DNA from: Pochonia chlamydosporia 170
Taxonomy: Eukaryota > Ascomycota > Sordariomycetes > Hypocreales > Clavicipitaceae
Direction: 5' to 3'
DNA length: 64,000 bases
Assembly (NCBI RefSeq): GCF_001653235.2
Contig: NC_035796.1
Span: 2,728,001 to 2,792,000, forward strand
Shown here piece by piece: positions 57,911-64,000 of this stretch. The notes beneath the pieces are model-generated. The model did not search any database, was not told where the DNA came from, and saw nothing but the letters and a program-made list of their open reading frames with translations. The first letter of the stretch is position 1. Each line of letters begins with the position of its first letter. A program made the translations under genes and the position numbers.

Positions 57911-60275
57911 TTACGCATCTTCTTCGTCACCCACCAAGACGTCCTGATCGCCTGACAATGTACTCACGACGAGCACAGAGTCTCCCTCTCCTTTGACTCC
58001 TTTCAATCGCTTGTTGACAGCATCCCACTTCTTCATGATTAAATCTTTGCCGCGATATGACAAGTTGCCCGTCAGAGTTGAACCAATTACCGTTCCCTGC
58101 CAGGACCGCGGATATTTGGCTGTGATTTTCCCAGTTGTTGAAGCGTGCTCGGACTGGAGCTTGGTAAGGTTGCCTGACATTCCGACATGGGTATCAAAGG
58201 GAGATATTGCGTCATCAAATGTAGAGTTCCCCTGATCTGGGCTGCCTGCTTTCAACTTTCGGGGCGGATTGATCGTAATAGCAGTAGAACCTGATTTGGT
58301 CTCTGTCGAAATCAAGCAAAACTTGTGGCCCCATCTTACGCAATCACTGTCTGAAGCTGGCCAGGCATTCAATTTTATATTTCCGCTCTGGGAGGTTATG
58401 AGGACCATGGACGCAAAAAGAGTTTCGATATCCGTGTTGCCTGTGTCTCCTTCGACGGCTACCTGATGCTCCCGCAACCTCGACCGTCCAGAGGATGTGT
58501 CGATGTGAGACTCTGAAATGGTTACATGTCCGGTGTGCGTTTTTACGCCTAGCTTCGACGCAGTGGCCTTGGGGTACTTGGGCAGCTTTTGGCTTACGTT
58601 TGCGACGACGTTACCAGAATGTGTGGCTAGTATCAGCGTGTCATATATAGGGAACCATCCACGCAAGTTGCCAGCCGTAGCTTGCACGGTCAAGTCGCTC
58701 GTTTCGAGACGATAAGGAACCAGGGTTTCGTTCTTTTGCCTTTTCGGAAAAATGACGTCACCGGCCATTGTTAGGACATCAGCGTGGCTCATCACACTCA
58801 ATGCCAGGCCCTCGTGGACCTTGATATTGAGATTCTGCGATTGAAGGGAAAGCGAGTTGAGAACGGCATCTTGTGGGACAGACATGGTGATGCGGACTTG
58901 CATACAAGGATCCGAATCTCGATCGTCCCAATGTACTTCACCGGGGGTGGTTAGCTTGAAGGTACGAGTGCTTCTGTCCCAGCCAAGCAACGGTCCTAGC
59001 TCTTCTTGATTTGCGATGGATTCGACCAGAATAGAGCCAGTGGAGTAGGATGAACCACTGCTTGGCTGAATGAACATGTCCCCAAAGACGTGGACTCGGC
59101 GGCTTGCTGGCTGGGAATCTTCTTGACTTGCGACTTCGAGGATAGTAAAGTCTTTGTCTTCACTAAACGTATATGTCTGCCTGCCAGTGATGCGGCTATG
59201 CTCGGATTGGCGGCAGTTCCTGGGTGGATTCCAGTGAAATCCATCATCTTCAGGCGCGTCAGGCGGCTTAACAGGTTCTTCGACGTAGTCATGTTTCTGG
59301 CGAGCGTCAGTAGGTTGACGTTCGGTCTCGATGAATTGGTGTGTATTTACAACTTACATGGTGATTGGACATGGCATATGTAATGGCGACTATTGCCATA
59401 ACGACAAGAATGAGAATTGCAGCAAGGATCAGGACAATTCTTTTTTTATATCTTGGGCGTTCTGTGACCTTGCTGAAACGGCGCCAAAAGACAAGCGACA
59501 CTGGTAGTTCTGGCTCAGGGAAAGGTACGCTCATAGCCTGAGGGTCAGTTGAGAGTAATGGTTCCTCTTCTCCTGGAAATGCATTGTTCTCTGACGGAAT
59601 GGATGCCGTGGAGGGATTGGGGTTGATGGACTGATAAGATGCTGGCGGGTTCCGGGAATACGCTGGCGGTGCATCAGAGTAGCCTCTATTGCCATGATGG
59701 CCACGATGATGTCCACGAATCAATGGTGCGTTTTCCGATGTCGATCGCCGTGGAGGACGTGGTGATAGAGGCGACGGTGGAGGTGAAGGCGAAGATGGAC
59801 GTGGAATAGGCTGGGCTGTTGGACTGGCACCAGTTTCTATTGTGGTAGGTGTCTGTACTGGTGCTGCCGAAGAGCTGGCTTCTTGTGGTTGTGGACTGCC
59901 ATTGTCGTGTGTCTGCTCTTGTTGTTGTTCTTGCTCTGGCTCCTGGTCTGGCGATGCTTGGTCGTTTCGAGGATTGGAGCCGGATGCCTCATCTGCTGCC
60001 TCTTGGGCCTTGGCATCGGCAGCACTTTGCCGTAGCGTTGGATCCTCAACCAAGACATTGGGAACGTGAGGCACGTTGGCAGAGAGCGGTCCTCGTGTTT
60101 CCCGGCTATCGGTGACACGGCTCTGGCCATCATTGATATCGGGTGCCACTACTTGCGACAAGACATTCGAGTTGTGAAAGTAGCCATCTGCTGGGGACAG
60201 AGCAGCATCCTCATCATCAGAAGCATTTTGATGATTGTGAGAGGTTTCTGGGGCGTTTGACCGGTCATCAGCCAT
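57911..60275 (-). CDS. Single-pass membrane protein with long exposed beta-rich domain
   Basis: There are two exons, 60275-59358 and 59296-57911. The 61-bp intron (GTAAGT donor, ACTGAC branch, CCAG acceptor, phase 0) joins SNHH to KHDYVEEP, and the product is 767 residues. The ATG at 60275 starts a 270-residue acidic and Pro/Ser/Gln-rich N-terminus (EPEQEQQQEQ, SPSPPPSPLSPRPPRR). One membrane helix (IVLILAAILILVVMAIVAITYAM, about 278-300) is preceded by basic residues, so the N-terminus is expected in the cytosol. The ~460 residues beyond it are rich in alternating strands and GN/TG turns (HSGNVVANVS, KTHTGHVTIS, TSQSGNIKLN), reminiscent of the repeated strands of DUF4097-like adhesin folds. 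That is a resemblance, not an assignment. It may be a surface or endomembrane structural protein. I do not know a characterised relative. Confidence 0.85.
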
Positions 60276-60745
60276 CGCGAATGAGCGGGGGCCCCAAAGG
60301 GGTACTTGCGTGATGAAGGACCAGCTAGCTACGTTGGAGTTCAAGACATGAGGCTGGTGAAGCAGCGACGTTGAGTTCAAAGATTCTTACATCATGTCCA
60401 AAGCCAACATTGTATTGATACAAAATGTTGGTCAAGCTAAGCTACCACGTGCACTAAGCCAGCTTTGTGGCAGCTTGGCGTGCATTTCTTGGTCTGGTGC
60501 GATCTCCCACCAGTTTAGCCACCCAATTTAGCCAAGTGCCAATTGATGTGATTCTGCCCCGCCTCATCATCCACAGCCAGAGACCAGACTCTCCAGACCT
60601 GGCCGAACTTGCCATCAACAATCAACCTCTACTCAATTCAATTTCATCTGGAATGCGGCGGAAACATTCAATCCGCATCGCTCATCCGTGCCTCCCGGCA
60701 TTAACAAACAAATCCCAACCGTCCATGCTGTAAAGGAGTCAAGTG
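60276..60745. other. Promoter of the membrane-protein gene
   Basis: About 470 bases lie between two minus-strand genes. A plus-strand open frame (60467-60733) is not supported by any family. Confidence 0.45.
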
Positions 60746-62707
60746 CTACGCCTTGCCACTTGCCATATCATCCTTGACAACTTTGGCAATCCTGCTCTGC
60801 AGCTTCTTCACCTCCACGCTGGCCTTGCGAGGGTTTTTGGCTTCAAAAATGGCATCAAGCTCTTCCAGAGTTACACCTTTTGTCTCTACAAAGAAAAAGT
60901 ATATAAATGCCGCCTCTAATGCATCCCATCCGACGAAGAACACATAGAACCAGTATTGAATCTGCATCCAAGACTTGTCAGCTTCCCAGTACTCGAAGGC
61001 AAACCAAGATATAGGCTGCGCTACTTACATGAGATAGAGCAATTGGTCCGGCAAAGGTGTTGACAAACCCAGCAGCGCCAGAGGTTATCTTGAACACCCC
61101 CATGGCCTTTGCCCGCATAACATTGCTCACAACTTCCGCGGGGTAGATGGGCTGCATCGGAGTATACCCAGTTGCGAAAACTGCTCCAAAAAGGAAGATA
61201 AAGACGATGCTGACAGTGGAGGCGGTCTGATTTCCATATTCTGTGTAACCTGCCGCGCTGCCGGCTACAATAGCCAGACATACAGCCATGATACAAGTGG
61301 TGGAGATGAGCATCTTTCGGCGGCCCACGATGTCGTGCAGGCGCGATCCGGCGGTTGCAAATATCCAGCCAACGAGGGCGTAAACAATGTTGAGGATAAG
61401 CTGCGTGTCTGTGTTGGTCACGCCGATACCCTTGAGCATGATTGGCAGGTAATACGATACGATGCTAAATGAGGGCGTTAGACAATGTTGTGACTCCTTT
61501 AAACTGCCTTTTTTGAACGACTCACTTGTTACCGCTGAATTGTCCAAACCACGAAAACGTCATATTGAGCATCATACGGTACCGTCTTGCTCGTGAGTTG
61601 AAGAGTATGCGGAGGTCGAAGAATTCTCTCCAGGTCAGGCATTCACCTTCCAGCGAGTCACTCATCTCCTTCATCTGCAGTGCAACTAAGGGATGATCAT
61701 CTTGACCGTTGGTGTGATACGTCGAGATGACTTTTCTGGCCTCCTCGTGTCGATCCTTGGCGACTAGCCTAGACGATGTTAATACACTGAATAGTCTTCA
61801 CCCGCGACATAAGCTCGGACTTACCAGCGCGGAGACTCGGGGAAGAATTTGATGAGTATGACAACGATCCCTGGACAAACCATCTGTAGCCAGAGAGGAA
61901 CTCTCCAATCCAGGTTCCCGCTGCCACCAACGTGCTTATGGCACGCGTATACAGCTGATGTAGCAAGTACAGAGCCCTATCACAAAATGTCCTATCAGAA
62001 TGATAATCTTATAAGCTATGGTCATGGTTTGGCCTACCACATAGTAAAACGTGTTGTACAGTCCCGCGATAGTGCCTCGATAAGCGGCTGGTGTGATTTC
62101 GACCAGATACAGTGGCGCCGAGGAAGTGGCCCAGGTAGCAAAAAACGAGAGCAAAAATCGACCGCCAATCAACATTGGAAGGCTTGTCGATAGAGATGTC
62201 ACTATTGTACCTATGCAGACGCCGAGACAGCCAAAGAAGATGTGCCATGTTCTGCCATACCAATCTGACATCCAGATGAACAATGCCCCTGACATTTGGC
62301 CAACCTTCACCTTTTGTCAGCATTCGTGCCTAGTTGACTCTTACAGATATGATCTTATAACTTACTTGGAAAATGGAAAACACAATACCAGTGCTGGCAT
62401 TCCCAGTGTCTGGCAGCTCAAAGTAGGAAGTATAGCTCGGCAGGGCATTGATGGAGCCCATTAATGAACCGTCGTAACCTGAATAAATTAGCTCCTCCAT
62501 ACTGTAGCAGGTTTTTGCGTTCGTCGTACCTGTCATTGTAGAGCATAAAAATATGGTTGAAGCGAGAAGATAAAGTTTGATGTATCCAGGCCCCTTCACA
62601 TCAGGTTTATTCGCAGCCATAATCGCGGCATATGTCTCAGGATTCGGGTTTACACTCTCGACTTCATCGAGGCCGAGCCGTTCTTTGGTGTCTGCCATGG
62701 TGGCCAT
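60746..62707 (-). CDS. MFS sugar transporter, lactose-permease-like
   Basis: There are seven exons: 62707-62530, 62478-62366, 62304-62038, 61976-61825, 61768-61526, 61464-61029 and 60961-60746. Introns are 51, 61, 61, 56, 61, 67 bp, with phases 1, 0, 0, 2, 2, 0, and the product is 534 residues. Splicing restores [74 protein letters not shown] and [16 protein letters not shown]. Sugar-porter marks include WYGRTW (helix 2-3 loop), [16 protein letters not shown] and [20 protein letters not shown] at the C-terminus. Fungal proteins of this clade are annotated as lactose or oligosaccharide permeases, and some carry other sugars. The exon number is higher than that of the other MFS gene here. An alternative ATG three codons later (62698) cannot be excluded. 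Confidence 0.9.
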
Positions 62708-63832
62708 GATGCTTTCCAACGAAAGTTGTACAAAGGTGATGTCTTGGAGCTAGTGACAGGTTGAACAAGAGTACCGCAATGATAATCTGTGCGTCGTGTT
62801 GGAATATGGAGACTGAGACCGTACAACAAGTCAACGGCCAACCCGGGGTCTGATTGGAGTTTCTCTACTTCATATAAGCCAAAGCATCAGCGTAGTGTCT
62901 GGGAGCCGGTCTTCACTTTGCGGGGCCCCGGAAACATCAACCAGCTTGCAGTTTAACGACGTGGAGAAGACGCAATAGCCTCTTCATTTGTGGGGGTGAA
63001 CGGGTATTGATCTTGCCAACATTGGTCTTCCTCGAATAGGCTCCCTGGATTGACGTTGCATTAGTGTATTTTCGGTAATAAGCATACTCATCTTACTTGC
63101 GAGAATGACGCAAATCCCCCACGGTGGCGTTAGCTTGAATAAACGGTGGTTTATATCGCCGCCTAAAACAACGAAGAAATACCATCATTACAACCTCCAA
63201 GCGACAAAGCGGCAAATGAGACTTAAATCGGTAAATGAACTGAAGAGGGAAGTGTACTTGGTTCGTTCGTGAGAAGATTGGAATTCACACAGACAGACTG
63301 TTCCCATGTCACATGTAAGTCTTTCAGAGCTGGGGAGAATGCCTTTGCAAACAAGGAATCATTTGCCGGTCATGGCTTTCAATCCTCCAATTTAATTATG
63401 TCTCCAGTTCTCTGGCTATTGATTCAAACTTATTTCGATTGACTACGAGCATCCGCAATGGCAACAAGTCTCCCAAGATCGAGATTCCTCCAACATGAAC
63501 TGTATTCCTTTTACGCTGGTTCGACTTTGGCTAACCTGATTCTAATAATAATTAAAGTGAACTGATAAACATGAGTTCTTAAATATTCTCTCCTACAATT
63601 AGTCATGTTAATGTACGGTGGGTGGTCCATCTTGGGGCCGAAATCACCAATCATACCCATTGGGCGGTTATTCGAACCAGTTTTAGCTGATATTTATCCC
63701 CAGAGTATCAGAATTTCTTTGGACAGTACACAATTTTCATTTCTTTGTAGTAAGCACTATTAGTACAGGAATTTTGTACCATAGTTTAAGATACAATGGA
63801 CTTTTAGCTAGTCACCTAATGTTAGTGAATGA
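62708..63832. other. Intergenic region
   Basis: The left part is the promoter of the transporter. The rest is A/T-rich with no coding frame supported, and ends in the 3' flank of the partial glycosidase gene. Confidence 0.5.
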
Positions 63833-64000
63833 CTACGACTTTCTAGGCAAAACCCAGGTCGTGAGTCCTGTCGCAATAACCTGACCATGCCAAGTCTTAT
63901 CCTCAGACTCCGTCTTCAACTCGACCCACATGTCTTGGTTGAACCTGTTCTCAATCACTACGGTTCTCGTACCATCAGGGTTGATCGAAGCCACAGCTTG
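63833..64000 (-). CDS. 3' end of a GH30-like glycoside hydrolase (partial)
   Basis: A minus-strand frame enters from the right edge and stops at a TAG (63833-63835). The 55 visible residues include AVASINPDGTRTVVIENRFNQ and TWHGQVIATGLTTWVLPR. Together they look like the closing beta-sandwich of fungal GH30-type endo-beta-1,6-galactanase/glucanase proteins (a strand of the V-V-x-E-N type, then x-T-x-T-W-V-L). The catalytic part is outside the window, so the family call rests only on the tail. A different hydrolase with the same sandwich is possible. Confidence 0.55.
   Translation of the reverse strand, partial: QAVASINPDGTRTVVIENRFNQDMWVELKTESEDKTWHGQVIATGLTTWVLPRKS

Overview
The window is nuclear DNA of a filamentous ascomycete (Pezizomycotina; a Sordariomycete/Hypocreales-like fungus is the best guess from gene families, no genus claimed). 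Support: about 50-85 bp spliceosomal introns with GTANGT-like donors, CTGAC/CTAAC-like branch sites and YAG acceptors; fungal-only families (Zn2Cys6 factor, CFEM/PTH11-like receptor, RTA1 exporter, cutinase, 2EXR, Fta2-like, PNP-NACHT NLR); no operons, no ribosome-binding sites and no bacterial or phage replicon. Many genes run across several reading frames, so I joined exons by splice signals and checked that intron phases agree.

Layout. 0.5-6.9 kb: a fungal protein with an acidic tail, an Fta2-like protein and an arylsulfotransferase-like membrane protein. 7.8-8.6 kb: a frameshifted Gfd2/YDR514C-type nuclease-fold relic. 9.7-16.2 kb: three minus-strand cell-surface genes (a 12-residue-repeat protein, a GH76 Dfg5/Dcw1-type mannosidase and a small GPI-like protein). 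18.5-23.0 kb: the most distinctive locus, a predicted 1372-residue NOD-like receptor with a nucleoside-phosphorylase-like N-terminus, a NACHT ATPase and twelve 30-32-residue tandem repeats. 23.6-29.5 kb: gene-poor DNA with a degraded gene, a GNAT acetyltransferase and a perfect hairpin. 29.6-36.4 kb: PTH11-like receptor, small P-loop protein, four-helix membrane protein, large Thr/Val-rich surface protein. 37.5-50.2 kb: type-B carboxylesterase, MFS sugar/quinate-type transporter convergent with a Zn2Cys6 factor, cutinase, PGAP4-like glycosyltransferase. 50.6-64 kb: 2EXR protein, RTA1 exporter, CMD-like protein, DEAD-box RNA helicase, a single-pass membrane protein, a second MFS sugar transporter and the 3' end of a GH30-like glycosidase.

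Functional reading. Much of the content concerns the cell surface and the outside world: wall remodelling (GH76, GPI-like and Thr-rich proteins, GPI-glycan transferase), host or plant polymer attack (cutinase, carboxylesterase, GH30-like), uptake (two MFS carriers), sensing (CFEM/PTH11) and non-self recognition (NLR). No classical biosynthetic cluster is visible: there is no PKS, NRPS or terpene synthase. Gene-poor gaps carry short inverted or tandem repeats and relics. I see no intact transposon, CRISPR array, rRNA or complete tRNA.
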